A stretch of DNA of 43,206 bases from a virus. The stretch covers positions 1-43,206 of IMG/VR virus record IMGVR_UViG_3300025000_000194, one strand, 5' to 3'. The translations under genes and the position numbers were made by a program. Below, piece after piece: positions 31,230-38,216 of the stretch (the first letter of the stretch is position 1; the number at the start of each line of letters is the position of its first letter). The notes under the pieces are model-generated. The model searched no databases. It had not been told where the DNA came from and saw nothing but the letters and a program-made list of their open reading frames with translations.

Positions 31230-31820
31230 ATGACTTATTTTCCAGGTACAATCGGGGCTTGGGGTTTCCAGGCAAAGGCTTCAATTTATGACCCAGTAAA
31301 AGGGCATACAGGAACCGACTATATGATGAAATCAGGGACAGCTTTAACTTGCCCAGTTGATGGTATTGTGAAAAAGCAATTATCTCAAAATGAAATGGGT
31401 AACACTCTTTACATTCAAGACAATAGCGGAAATATCCATGTATTCGCTCATTTAAGCGAGTTTAAGTGTAAGGTGGGCTCTAAGGTCATTAAAAATAATC
31501 TAATCGCTCTATCAGGCAGTAGTGGCAAGTATGGAAGTCCGGCACACTTACATTATGAAATAATTTCAAAGACTCCGGAACCAGGGAATGAATTTATGAC
31601 ACGATCTTTAGCTGGGTACAATGGATATAACATTGATCCAGAAATATTTCTTAAATCACAAACTATGCCAACAACTGAATATCTTTCGGATTGGGCTAAA
31701 AGTGCTAAAGAGAATATGGTAAAAATTGGTGTAACAGACGGTAAAGACCCACAAAAAGCAGTAACACGAGAAGAATGCTGGGTTATGTTAGATCGATTAC
31801 TTACTTATATTGTTAAATAA
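31230..31820 (+). CDS. M23 peptidase endolysin with SLH-like C-terminus
   Basis: Peptidoglycan endopeptidase of 196 residues. The LytM/M23 zinc ligands are visible: H26 and D30 in HTGTDY and H108 in HLHYE, with H74 in FAHL and H106 as likely catalytic residues. Residues about 155-190 (WAKSAKENMVKIGVTDGK, then AVTREECWVMLDRL) match the core of an S-layer homology repeat, including the TREE-type motif. SLH repeats bind secondary cell-wall polymers. No signal peptide is present, so export would depend on a holin. Confidence 0.88.
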   Translation: MTYFPGTIGAWGFQAKASIYDPVKGHTGTDYMMKSGTALTCPVDGIVKKQLSQNEMGNTLYIQDNSGNIHVFAHLSEFKCKVGSKVIKNNLIALSGSSGKYGSPAHLHYEIISKTPEPGNEFMTRSLAGYNGYNIDPEIFLKSQTMPTTEYLSDWAKSAKENMVKIGVTDGKDPQKAVTREECWVMLDRLLTYIVK

Positions 31821-31826
31821 ATAGTT

Positions 31827-32105
31827 ATGTTTAAAAATTTCAAACTATATTTTGAAAAAAGAGGATGGGATGATGAGATAAGGAGCTTTTTTAAAAATTT
31901 TCTTCATATAAGTTTAATTTTAATGGCTTCTTTTTTAACACAATTTGCTCAAGATGTAGCTTCGGGGGAAATACATACCATTGAAGATTGGCGCATTGCG
32001 TTAATAGGTTTAATAGCTGTCTTTGGGCGTTCAATCCCTTCGGTTATTTTAACCTCTATTAATCCGGTTTTATTCCCACCTACAACATCCAAAAATAATT
32101 TATAA
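31827..32105 (+). CDS. Holin
   Basis: The 92-residue protein has an amphipathic N-terminus and two hydrophobic segments, HISLILMASFLTQFAQDV (about 27-45) and IALIGLIAVFGRSIPSVILT (about 57-77). The gene sits 6 bp after the lysin gene. Size, topology and position fit a class II-like holin that forms the lysis pore. Confidence 0.65.
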   Translation: MFKNFKLYFEKRGWDDEIRSFFKNFLHISLILMASFLTQFAQDVASGEIHTIEDWRIALIGLIAVFGRSIPSVILTSINPVLFPPTTSKNNL

Positions 32106-32115
32106 ATATATCCAT

Positions 32116-32247
32116 TTGGATACTTTAAAATTCTGGGTAAAATTTATCTTATCAATCTTATGGATATACGGGCAATGGGTATTTTTATTTTTAGGTATAT
32201 ATCTTTTTTTAGATATATTGTACACTTTATTTACTTATCCTAATTAG
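32116..32247 (+). CDS. Small membrane peptide with TTG start
   Basis: A 43-codon frame from TTG 32116 encodes an almost wholly hydrophobic peptide (VKFILSILWIYGQWVFLFLG, then IYLFLDILYTLF). It lies in the lysis cluster between the holin and the next gene, and ends 2 bp before that gene's ATG. TerL also appears to start with TTG. It could be a second holin or a regulator of lysis. Confidence 0.45.
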   Translation: MDTLKFWVKFILSILWIYGQWVFLFLGIYLFLDILYTLFTYPN

Positions 32248-32249
32248 TT

Positions 32250-32546
32250 ATGGATGATCTTGAATATTTACCTTTTAACGGAGAAATAAAACCAGGTAAG
32301 GAATTAAATCTAATTACAGATAATATTTTAGAATATGGTTTTGAAACTGGTGATAACGAAGATGGTATACAAAATCAATTAAGATTACTCCATTTTATTA
32401 TTTCTCAAGCAGAAAAAAGAGAGATAAGGGTAACTTATGAAGAAATGCAACGATTAAAGAAATGGGAAATTAAACTTACAAATTGTAATCAAGTTAAAAT
32501 AGTTACAAAATACGACCATGATGCTGTAATGGGATTACTTGAATAA
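32250..32546 (+). CDS. Hypothetical protein (98 aa)
   Basis: The acidic, mostly helical protein has a central helix NQLRLLHFIISQAEKREIRV. The gene is compactly placed after the lysis cluster with a short AT-rich leader. No family is recognised. Confidence 0.55.
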   Translation: MDDLEYLPFNGEIKPGKELNLITDNILEYGFETGDNEDGIQNQLRLLHFIISQAEKREIRVTYEEMQRLKKWEIKLTNCNQVKIVTKYDHDAVMGLLE

Positions 32547-32558
32547 TTACCATAATTT

Positions 32559-32744
32559 ATGATTAATATCATTCCACAAAATATAAACCAACTTCTTGAC
32601 ACACTAAATGCTGGATTTATTAAATTAGTTAAAGATAAAAACGATAAACAATATTTCGCTTATAACCCTAAGTATGTTAAGTTCAGCTTAAAAGAATACG
32701 ATAATCCAAAAGAGCTTGAAAACTGTATCCTTCGATTAAGATAG
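32559..32744 (+). CDS. Hypothetical protein (61 aa)
   Basis: Short protein with NINQLLDTLNAGFIKLVKDK and a basic middle. It is the last plus-strand gene of the late region and overlaps the convergent RusA gene by 9 bp. No terminator hairpin is seen at this junction, so transcripts from both sides may run into each other. Confidence 0.5.
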   Translation: MINIIPQNINQLLDTLNAGFIKLVKDKNDKQYFAYNPKYVKFSLKEYDNPKELENCILRLR

Positions 32745-33149
32745 TTCATCAATCTCAATTTCAACTCGTGGATTGTCGGAATAGTATTTATAAATATGTT
32801 CTTCGACGATCTGGCTATCATCGTGCCATATAATTAGATTTAAGGCATCTTCAACGCATTTTAGGATATTTGATACGTCTGGCTTCTTTGTTGGCCTTAA
32901 AACTAATTCTCGTGCCATTTTTGCCATTTGCTTGTTCATTGACTTTAAAATAGGAAAAAATATGTTAAGTTTTAAAACAATAGCCCCTAATAGTAAAGTT
33001 TTAGGTTTATATTTCTTTGCTTCTAATTTTATCAATGTTTCATAATCTACTGTATTTTTTGGTGTATATACGATTGGGAAACTACCACGCATTGAAAATT
33101 TTGGCCTTCCCTTCCCAATGGGTTTACCTAAAACTATAAATTTTATCAT
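32736..33149 (-). CDS. rusA: RusA-type Holliday junction resolvase
   Basis: The 137-residue protein has the RusA layout: an N-terminal IVLGKPIGKGRPKF strand-turn with Gly and basic residues, and the catalytic motif KKPDVSNILKCVEDALN with DDSQIVEEH (conserved Asp residues coordinate Mg). The enzyme cuts four-way DNA junctions during recombination or packaging. It is the last gene of the minus-strand early region. Its length is typical of the family (about 120-140). Confidence 0.88.
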   Translation of the reverse strand: MIKFIVLGKPIGKGRPKFSMRGSFPIVYTPKNTVDYETLIKLEAKKYKPKTLLLGAIVLKLNIFFPILKSMNKQMAKMARELVLRPTKKPDVSNILKCVEDALNLIIWHDDSQIVEEHIYKYYSDNPRVEIEIDELS

Positions 33150-33151
33150 TA

Positions 33152-33316
33152 TTAATGGTTTAAATTGATTCCATTTTTTTTACAATACTCTTTATAATTT
33201 TTAGGGATTACTCTTTCTTTTATTTTACAACTACATTCATATTTTGAACTAAACAATTTACCACATTGCTTGCAAACATCTTGTAAATTAGGATTATTAA
33301 TAACTAAATCATTCAT
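33152..33316 (-). CDS. Small zinc-ribbon-like protein (54 aa)
   Basis: The 54-codon frame starts at an ATG overlapping the TGA of the upstream gene and ends 2 bp before the RusA start. It contains CKQCG, then CSC and a final C in the 'KEYCKKNG' segment, a possible zinc site, and a Lys-rich C-terminus. Coupled start and tight spacing support it. No family is recognised. Confidence 0.6.
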   Translation of the reverse strand: MNDLVINNPNLQDVCKQCGKLFSSKYECSCKIKERVIPKNYKEYCKKNGINLNH

Positions 33317-33567
33317 GCTTCACCTGGTTTAATGGGTAAAAGATTATTATTTGAGATTGATGTGGGGTACATCTTAGACATAGTTACGTTAGTTCGTTGG
33401 CCTGTGGCTCGTGTAATAGAGGTAATTATTAACAGCCCTCCGTGGTAAACGATGAGATCACCTACATTTTCCTTTCCGAGTTCTTGCTTGCCTAAAGTAT
33501 CAGAATTTATGATAATTCCTTGATAATACTGATCGATTGACTCCGGTGTTGGTTGGTATTCAGGCAT
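33313..33567 (-). CDS. Hypothetical beta-rich protein (84 aa)
   Basis: It starts at ATG 33567 (MPEYQPTPESIDQY), just downstream of the end of the previous gene, rather than at the upstream TTG 33588. The product has strands GIIINSDTLG and VGDLIVYHGGLLIITSITRA, which suggest a small beta-barrel or SH3-like fold. The adjoining genes overlap at both ends. No family is recognised. Confidence 0.55.
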   Translation of the reverse strand: MPEYQPTPESIDQYYQGIIINSDTLGKQELGKENVGDLIVYHGGLLIITSITRATGQRTNVTMSKMYPTSISNNNLLPIKPGEA

Positions 33568-33709
33568 TTTTTTGATTAAATGATTCAACTGTAGATTTAT
33601 TGGGGTTCAAAATCATTTCACTCAAAATATTCTTTACTTCTTCTTCATCTAGCGGTAGTTCTCCCCATGCTGCCAATAAATCTAAATAATGGTCTTGTAA
33701 TGTCTTCAT
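33560..33709 (-). CDS. Hypothetical acidic helical protein (49 aa)
   Basis: A 49-codon frame links two annotated neighbours by overlaps at both ends: ATGA with the 33706 gene upstream, and 8 bp with the next gene. The product is acidic and helical (LQDHYLDLLAAWGELPLDEE). This chain of overlapping starts and stops is strong evidence of a real, co-translated gene. No family is recognised. Confidence 0.6.
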   Translation of the reverse strand: MKTLQDHYLDLLAAWGELPLDEEEVKNILSEMILNPNKSTVESFNQKNA

Positions 33710-34050
33710 TTGTGTGGTGGGAAAAGAGATAAAAGAAAGGAAAAAAGCTCATTAGCGTATTTATTATGATCTTCATGTAAATCTCTACCAATGCTTTTAT
33801 AGATTTCTTGTAAAGATTTTGTGAACCCACACCACATCCACAATTCTACAAGTTTGTCAAGACATTCAAATTCATAATTGTTTTTAGTTTTCAATTCTAT
33901 TGATAATATTTTAAGAATATTACCGATAAATAATGAATGTCTTGGTATTTTGTCATTATTATAACAATCACATCCAAACATCAAACTTTTATCCCCAAGT
34001 CTATCGATCAACTCCTCAATCTCCTGTTTTGTGGGTTGTATTTGAGTCAT
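33706..34050 (-). CDS. Hypothetical helical protein (114 aa)
   Basis: Helical protein with FGCDCYNNDKIPRHSLFIGN in the middle and a second helical half with LDKLVELWMWCGFTKSLQEI. Cys and Trp are over-represented for its size. It starts 2 bp after the stop of the zinc-site protein at 34053-34202. No family is recognised. Confidence 0.6.
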   Translation of the reverse strand: MTQIQPTKQEIEELIDRLGDKSLMFGCDCYNNDKIPRHSLFIGNILKILSIELKTKNNYEFECLDKLVELWMWCGFTKSLQEIYKSIGRDLHEDHNKYANELFSFLLSLFPPHK

Positions 34051-34052
34051 TA

Positions 34053-34202
34053 TTATTGGTTATTTTCTTTTGGCATATCTTCTGCTGCTAACTGTAAGAC
34101 CCCATAATTGGGGCACTCAGGATAAGTGCAAATTACAAGACTATCAATTTCTTCTATAGTTCTTAATTTACATTCACGATGACATTGGTTACAAGTTTTC
34201 AT
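34053..34202 (-). CDS. Small zinc-site protein (49 aa)
   Basis: The 49-codon frame has CNQCHREC near the N-terminus and CTYPEC near residue 25, a plausible four-Cys zinc site. It ends 2 bp before the start of the next gene. Upstream, 34203-34318 has no clear gene, only a short frame with a weak TTG start. No family is recognised. Confidence 0.6.
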   Translation of the reverse strand: MKTCNQCHRECKLRTIEEIDSLVICTYPECPNYGVLQLAAEDMPKENNQ

Positions 34203-34318
34203 TGTGAGGTGGGTTATTTAGTGAATATTTTTCTCTATAAACGTTCCGTCTTTTGTTACCCATATTTTATCTTCTTTCAATGAATAGTAATGTAATGAAT
34301 AAAAATTTCTTCATAGTT

Positions 34319-34651
34319 TTATTTGTTATAATAATAAGTTACATTATAAAGCCATGTGCCTGGCGAATCGTTCCCAACGTAAGAAACTGCTTGGCTAATT
34401 GTAGGAAATCCACCATAGTTTTTAACCCATAACTTTTTAAAATATTCATAACTTTCTTCTTTAGAATTAAATCTTCTTGGATACCTGTTTCCTTGTGCAT
34501 CCCAAGCCATTATACCATGGCAATTATTATATTTCCCTGTCCCTGTGGTGCAATCTTTAGTTTCAGCCATTGCAACTGCATAGGCTAATTTATCTAAATC
34601 GAGGGCCTCACTAGCCTGGCTTGAAGGATTTATTTTAGTAGGAGTCTTCAA
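34319..34651 (-). CDS. Lysozyme-like domain, frame continuous with upstream gene after a -1 shift
   Basis: Residues about 19-105 look like a lysozyme-superfamily domain: LAYAVAMAETKDC (E as possible catalytic acid), NNCHGIMAWD, FNSKEESYEYFKKLW and WLYNVTYYY. The only start in frame is TTG 34651. The same frame is open for a further 12 codons upstream and reads LESPSQSVETDSDL, a natural-looking linker. A -1 slip on the T5 run at the end of the upstream gene (34689-34693) would join the two into one 241-residue membrane-anchored protein. It may be a split or programmed-frameshift gene. Confidence 0.6.
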   Translation of the reverse strand: MKTPTKINPSSQASEALDLDKLAYAVAMAETKDCTTGTGKYNNCHGIMAWDAQGNRYPRRFNSKEESYEYFKKLWVKNYGGFPTISQAVSYVGNDSPGTWLYNVTYYYNK

Positions 34652-34686
34652 GTCAGAGTCAGTTTCAACACTTTGACTAGGTGATT

Positions 34687-35043
34687 CTAAAAACTCATGT
34701 CTTCACATATCCATTGAGTCTTTTTTCTAAGCTCGTCTTCTCGTTCAGGTTCATATCCATTAGTTACTTTATATTGTGCGATTGTTTTCTCCCACTCACA
34801 ACGTGATAAAAACGCTTGTCGATTGGATTCAATAGCCTTTAACATTGTTGCCTTGGCTAATTCTTCTGTTTTAAGTGAGTTTTTATAAGAAGAACTCATT
34901 TGCAGTAAAACTTTATCTTCACTATTAGCACCGACATTGAGCGGTGATCCTAGGAGTCCCCATATACATAGAAACCCTAGAATAATGACTGAAGATATAA
35001 TCAGAATTTTCTGATTTTTGGTGATAGAAGTTGTTGTTTCCAT
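34687..35043 (-). CDS. Membrane-anchored protein, N-terminal half of a possible frameshift fusion
   Basis: The 118-residue protein has an N-terminal membrane segment (KILIISSVIILGFLCIWGLL, about 13-32) and a helical Glu/Lys-rich extracytoplasmic part with two cysteines (SRCEWEKTIAQYKV and WICEDMSF). It ends AGT TTT TAG; the lysozyme-like frame begins in the -1 frame at the same T-run. Alone it would be a membrane protein of unknown role; fused it would display a muramidase-like domain outside the membrane. Upstream lies the CTTCTA leader box and the SPFH gene. Confidence 0.6.
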   Translation of the reverse strand: METTTSITKNQKILIISSVIILGFLCIWGLLGSPLNVGANSEDKVLLQMSSSYKNSLKTEELAKATMLKAIESNRQAFLSRCEWEKTIAQYKVTNGYEPEREDELRKKTQWICEDMSF

Positions 35044-35071
35044 ATAGATAGAAGGTTTTTAAAAAATAAAA

Positions 35072-35887
35072 TTACTGATTAATATTTATAAAAGGTACAG
35101 ATGAATTAGGCATCATATAAACTGGCAATACCCCATTCCATTTTTCAACAGATTTTAATTCAACATAGGCATCTCCACCTTGATTTTGGATTGCTTCTGC
35201 TTTAATACGAATTGTCTCTGCTTCTGCTTTTGCAGTAACTATGGTTTGTTGTGCTTGATATTCTATTTGAGATAATCTATTTTTTTCTGCTAAAGCATTC
35301 TGTTCGGCAGTCACTTTCTCTTCAATGGCACGCTCAAACGAATCTGAGAATTTAAAATCAGTAATTGATACACTATCAACAATAAATCCGTAAGGTTCAA
35401 TTCGTTCCTTTAATGCTAAAGTCATTGCATCTTTAACTGCTGCTCTTTGCGTGATTAATTCCTCTGCTGTATATTTTGCTGTTGCTGCTTTAACTGATTC
35501 CTTAATTGAAGGGTCAATAAAGTTTTTAATCTCTTCCCTTCTAAATTGTTGGTAAATATCATTAACTTTTATTGAATCAAGATGATAATTTAATGCTATT
35601 TCAGCGGTAACACTTTGTAAATCCTTTGAAGCAGCCCCAATCGTAGAAATATATTTTTGTACAGTAATGTCCATTATTTTTATTGATTCCACGTAAGGCC
35701 ATATAGTATGGAATCCTTCATCTAAAATTCTATTTTGTATAGCACCAGCACGAATAACTACCCCACGTTCTCCTGGAGATACAATTTCTATCGTAGCAAA
35801 AAATGTGATTATCCCTAAAAAGAATGGTATTAAGAATAATACTAATGATTTAGTATTTAATTCTTGAGTTTTTTCATTGTAAAACAT
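35072..35887 (-). CDS. SPFH/prohibitin-like membrane protein
   Basis: The 271-residue protein has an N-terminal membrane anchor (LVLFLIPFFLGIITFFATIE, about 15-34). It continues into the SPFH core: VSPGERGVVIRAGAI, EGFHTIWPYVESIKIMDI, and SITDFKFSDSFERAIEEKV. A long alanine/glutamate coiled coil follows (QTIVTAKAEAETIRIKAEAI). Prohibitins form large rings that organise membranes and control membrane proteases. Phage copies are uncommon outside large phages. It lies next to the membrane-anchored lysozyme-like gene, suggesting a membrane-modifying early module. Confidence 0.85.
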   Translation of the reverse strand: MFYNEKTQELNTKSLVLFLIPFFLGIITFFATIEIVSPGERGVVIRAGAIQNRILDEGFHTIWPYVESIKIMDITVQKYISTIGAASKDLQSVTAEIALNYHLDSIKVNDIYQQFRREEIKNFIDPSIKESVKAATAKYTAEELITQRAAVKDAMTLALKERIEPYGFIVDSVSITDFKFSDSFERAIEEKVTAEQNALAEKNRLSQIEYQAQQTIVTAKAEAETIRIKAEAIQNQGGDAYVELKSVEKWNGVLPVYMMPNSSVPFININQ

Positions 35888-35912
35888 TTGTATATTGTTA
35901 AATATAAATAAA

Positions 35913-36005
35913 TTATTTTTTTGTATTTTTTATCTTATATCCTATCCCTATTTTTACTCCTATTAATAAACCTAAAATAAATAATAGAAACAAAGCAAAT
36001 ATCAT
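35913..36005 (-). CDS. Possible membrane microprotein (30 aa)
   Basis: A 30-codon frame encodes MIFALFLLFILGLLIGVKIG and a short Lys-rich end, a typical single-pass microprotein. It lies between the ankyrin-repeat and SPFH genes. It is too short to prove coding, and the region is very AT-rich. Confidence 0.35.
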   Translation of the reverse strand: MIFALFLLFILGLLIGVKIGIGYKIKNTKK

Positions 36006-36061
36006 AAATAAATTTTTAAGAAATAGAATAAATTATTTTAATAAGGGTTAAAAAGTAAGAA

Positions 36062-36661
36062 TTATTTTGAGTATTTTCCCATAATGTCAGTGATATACTT
36101 TACAACCTCAAGGTTGCCTCCTTTCTGCACCGCAAGTTGAAGAAGATTCCTGCCATTAACCAACGCCATCGGGTCAACTCCAAGTTCTTTTAAGTACTTT
36201 ACAACCTCAAGGTTGCCTCCTTCCTGCACCGCAAGATGAAGAAGATTCCTGCCATTAACCAACGCCATCGGGTCAATCCCAAGTTCCTTCAAGTACTTTA
36301 CAACCTCAAGGTTGCCTCCATCCTGAACCGCAAGATGAAGAAGATTCCAGCCATCAGCCAACGCCATCGGGTCAACTCCAAGTTCTTTCAAGTACTTTAC
36401 AACCTCAAGGTTGCCTCCTTTCTGCACCGCAAGATGAAGAAGATTCCAGCCATCAGCCAACGCCATCGGGTCAACTCCAAGTTCTTTTAAGTACTTTACA
36501 ACCTCAAGGTTGCCTCCATCCTGCACCGCAAGTTGAAGAAGATTCCTGCCATTAACCAACGCCATGGGGTCAATCCCAAGTTCCTTCAAGTACTTTACAA
36601 CCTCAAGGAGCACACCCCCAGTTTCTGCTAGCCAAGAATAAAATTCATTTTTAGATTTCAT
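36062..36661 (-). CDS. Ankyrin-repeat protein
   Basis: The 199-residue protein has five full 33-residue ankyrin units and a partial sixth. A unit reads GGNLEVVKYLKELG, DPMALxxGxNLL and LAVQ. Only a few positions vary: I/V, V/A, N/D, R/W, Q/H and D/K/E. Ankyrin repeats bind other proteins, and varying residues on a fixed frame is typical of binding surfaces. No membrane segment or enzymatic domain is attached. It may target a host protein. Confidence 0.8.
   Translation of the reverse strand: MKSKNEFYSWLAETGGVLLEVVKYLKELGIDPMALVNGRNLLQLAVQDGGNLEVVKYLKELGVDPMALADGWNLLHLAVQKGGNLEVVKYLKELGVDPMALADGWNLLHLAVQDGGNLEVVKYLKELGIDPMALVNGRNLLHLAVQEGGNLEVVKYLKELGVDPMALVNGRNLLQLAVQKGGNLEVVKYITDIMGKYSK
36062..36661 (-). 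repeat. 99-bp tandem repeats in the ankyrin gene
   Basis: Five units of 99 bp are almost identical at base level, and two-state differences are shuffled among them in different combinations. This is the pattern left by recombination or gene conversion between repeats. Confidence 0.85.
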
Positions 36662-36674
36662 ATAGTTTTATTTG

Positions 36675-36839
36675 TTATGGATTAATTTTAAAAGGATATT
36701 TCATAGATTTTCTCAATTCTTCTGCGGCTTCTTTAATCTGCTTAAAGCTATCTAACAATATTTTACATGCAATCTCCCCTTGTTTGATTGATTCTGTAAT
36801 TGGTACAAAGCCTGGATCAACTTCAATTGGTTTTGTCAT
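36675..36839 (-). CDS. Hypothetical helical protein (54 aa)
   Basis: The frame of 54 codons starts inside the end of the upstream gene. The product begins TKPIEVDPGFVPITESIKQ and continues with an amphipathic helix ILLDSFKQIKEAAEELRKSM. Tight coupling to both neighbours supports it. No family is recognised. Confidence 0.55.
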   Translation of the reverse strand: MTKPIEVDPGFVPITESIKQGEIACKILLDSFKQIKEAAEELRKSMKYPFKINP

Positions 36840-36957
36840 TTTGTTGATTTGTTAGATTATAAGAAAATATCTCCAAAATTTCATCTCTGCTTAGTTCCTC
36901 TCCACCATGCCGCCTGTGTTCCTGATAACGTTCATTGATAGTACTCATGTATGACAT
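36823..36957 (-). CDS. Hypothetical small protein, first gene of an operon (44 aa)
   Basis: The frame of 44 codons starts at an ATG directly downstream of the CTTCTA box of leader copy B. The product is charged (MSTINERYQEHRRHGGEE, LSRDEILEIF). Its TGA lies within the first codons of the next gene. The shared leader and promoter identify it as the first gene of its operon. No family is recognised. Confidence 0.6.
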   Translation of the reverse strand: MSYMSTINERYQEHRRHGGEELSRDEILEIFSYNLTNQQNDKTN

Positions 36958-37042
36958 ATAGAAGATTTTAAGGATATTTTACCGAGTAGACTAGGTAGCG
37001 ATAAAGCTATTGTGCCTAATGGCGAGCTTGGCTGTCTTGTCT
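36958..37042 (-). promoter_or_regulatory. Structured 5' leader, copy B
   Basis: Transcript sense: AAGCT (complement of 37025-37029), one unpaired base, GCC-ATTA-GGC, five unpaired bases, AGCTT (complement of 37004-37008), then TATCGCTA, ACTCGGT (complement of 36981-36987) and a CTTCTA box next to the ATG. Length is about 85 nt. See copy A at 3489-3574 for the compensating stem changes. Confidence 0.5.
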
Positions 37043-37048
37043 AACTAT

Positions 37049-37078
37049 AGAATATCATTATTTGTATTTAGAAGTCAA
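37049..37078 (-). promoter_or_regulatory. Second copy of the repeated promoter
   Basis: On the minus strand TTGACT (complement of 37073-37078) and TATTCT (complement of 37049-37054) are 18 bp apart. The box and spacer nearly match the promoter at 116-145, one base differing in the spacer. It drives the operon beginning at 36957. Confidence 0.65.
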
Positions 37079-37084
37079 TAGATT

Positions 37085-37525
37085 TTAATTAAAAGATATT
37101 TCAAACTCCTTACCATCCTTCTTAGCCCAAGCCTTACCCTCCTGGGAGTTACCAATATAATCATACTCAAAGGGAACCAACACAGTCCCATTTAAAGAGT
37201 CTACCATACCGTACTTACCCCCTTTCCTAGCCCTAGCCTTACCCTCCTGAGAGTAACCAATCCAATCATACTCAAAGGGAACAAGTATATTCCCATTAGA
37301 AGAGTCTACCATACCGTACTTATCCCCTTTCTCAGCCCAAGCCTTACCCTCCTGGAAGTCACCAATATAATCATACTCAAAGGGAACCAACACAGTTCCA
37401 TTAGAAGAGTCTACCATACCGTACTTACCCCCCTTACTAGCCCTAGCCTTACCCTCCTGGGAGTTACCAATATTATCATATTGATCACGCCAATTAGTAG
37501 GGAGTTCCTTAATAGTGACTTTCAT
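37085..37525 (-). CDS. WG-repeat protein (146 aa)
   Basis: It starts MKVTIKELPTNWRDQYD and continues with WG units: KYGMVDSSNGTVLVPFEYD, then IG and QEGKAWAEKG. The units are nearly identical in DNA sequence. It shares its N-terminus with the 38217 protein and its fold with the 3039 protein, so all three are paralogues. Variable positions lie in the W/R, E/K and SSNG parts. Function unknown; many such repeats mediate protein binding. Confidence 0.75.
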   Translation of the reverse strand: MKVTIKELPTNWRDQYDNIGNSQEGKARASKGGKYGMVDSSNGTVLVPFEYDYIGDFQEGKAWAEKGDKYGMVDSSNGNILVPFEYDWIGYSQEGKARARKGGKYGMVDSLNGTVLVPFEYDYIGNSQEGKAWAKKDGKEFEISFN

Positions 37526-37544
37526 AGGTAATGGTGGTTAAAGA

Positions 37545-37808
37545 TTATTTCAAAAAGGAGTTAAGTGTCAAATTCGGCTCAATCTTTTTTAAAAGATCAA
37601 TCAACCTAAGCAAGATTTCATGATCTATCTTTTTTATATATCCTCGTTCAGTTTGGATAAGCCACGCCTTGGGCTTATCTAATTGAGTTGCTATATCTAC
37701 GGCTCTATATGGTTCATTTTTCCCTGTTAGAAGTTTATTTTTAACCATACACTGCCTGCGCCAATATGAGATTTTTGCCCCGATGCCTGAATATGAAATT
37801 GAGGTCAT
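37545..37808 (-). CDS. XRE-type helix-turn-helix regulator
   Basis: The 87-residue basic protein carries a Cro/cI-like helix-turn-helix at about residues 34-75 (YRAVDIATQLDKPKAWLIQT followed by ERGYIKK and LLRLIDLLKK). It is compact enough to be a whole repressor or activator. It lies inside the early minus-strand operon, so it probably controls a promoter of the phage. Target not evident. Confidence 0.65.
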   Translation of the reverse strand: MTSISYSGIGAKISYWRRQCMVKNKLLTGKNEPYRAVDIATQLDKPKAWLIQTERGYIKKIDHEILLRLIDLLKKIEPNLTLNSFLK

Positions 37809-37826
37809 AAGTTTTTATATTAAGAA

Positions 37827-38201
37827 TTAAAATGGTAAATCAGTTGGGATGTTTTCAAACGGATCAATTTCTTGAGGTTTTACTTTGACTGTAGAATCTT
37901 GTTGATTAGTTTGTTCAGGTTTCCATATTTCAAACTTACTCCAAAAGTATCCTCCTGTTTTATAACTTCCCAAATTAGAACGTGCTCCACAATCTATACA
38001 TGTTCTTTTAATATATATAAATTCTCCGTCATCTGTTTTGGCTCTATTTGAATCCCAAACAATATTCTTGCTTTTACATAACGAACACTCGTCGGGTTGA
38101 GTAAAAATAAACGCTTGTGACAATGCTTTCTTTTCATCTGAGTTTTCTATTTCTATTTCCATAATAGAAGACTCAAACTTTTTAGTGACTTTCAATTTCA
38201 T
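37827..38201 (-). CDS. Zinc-ribbon protein with SSB-like acidic tail
   Basis: The 124-residue protein has a beta-rich N-terminus (KLKVTKKFESSIMEIEI), a four-Cys zinc ribbon (CSLCKSKN and CIDCGARS) and a C-terminus that ends DPFENIPTDLPF. That acidic tip with terminal DLPF is the hallmark of single-stranded DNA-binding proteins, which use it to recruit repair and replication enzymes. The zinc ribbon replaces the usual OB-fold signature. It is likely the phage's ssDNA-binding or recruiting protein, next to the PD-(D/E)XK nuclease. Confidence 0.65.
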   Translation of the reverse strand: MKLKVTKKFESSIMEIEIENSDEKKALSQAFIFTQPDECSLCKSKNIVWDSNRAKTDDGEFIYIKRTCIDCGARSNLGSYKTGGYFWSKFEIWKPEQTNQQDSTVKVKPQEIDPFENIPTDLPF

Positions 38202-38216
38202 ATAGAAATTAGTTAA

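Noticed and set aside
34720-34726. A AAA AAG slippery heptamer on the minus strand in the membrane-anchor gene
   Set aside because: The -1 frame from this site hits a TGA after five codons, before reaching the lysozyme-like frame; the T5 run at 34689-34693 is the only useful slip site.
36236-36490. Plus-strand open frame opposite the ankyrin gene
   Set aside because: It is the complement of the 99-bp repeats and repeats itself with them; no independent signal supports it.
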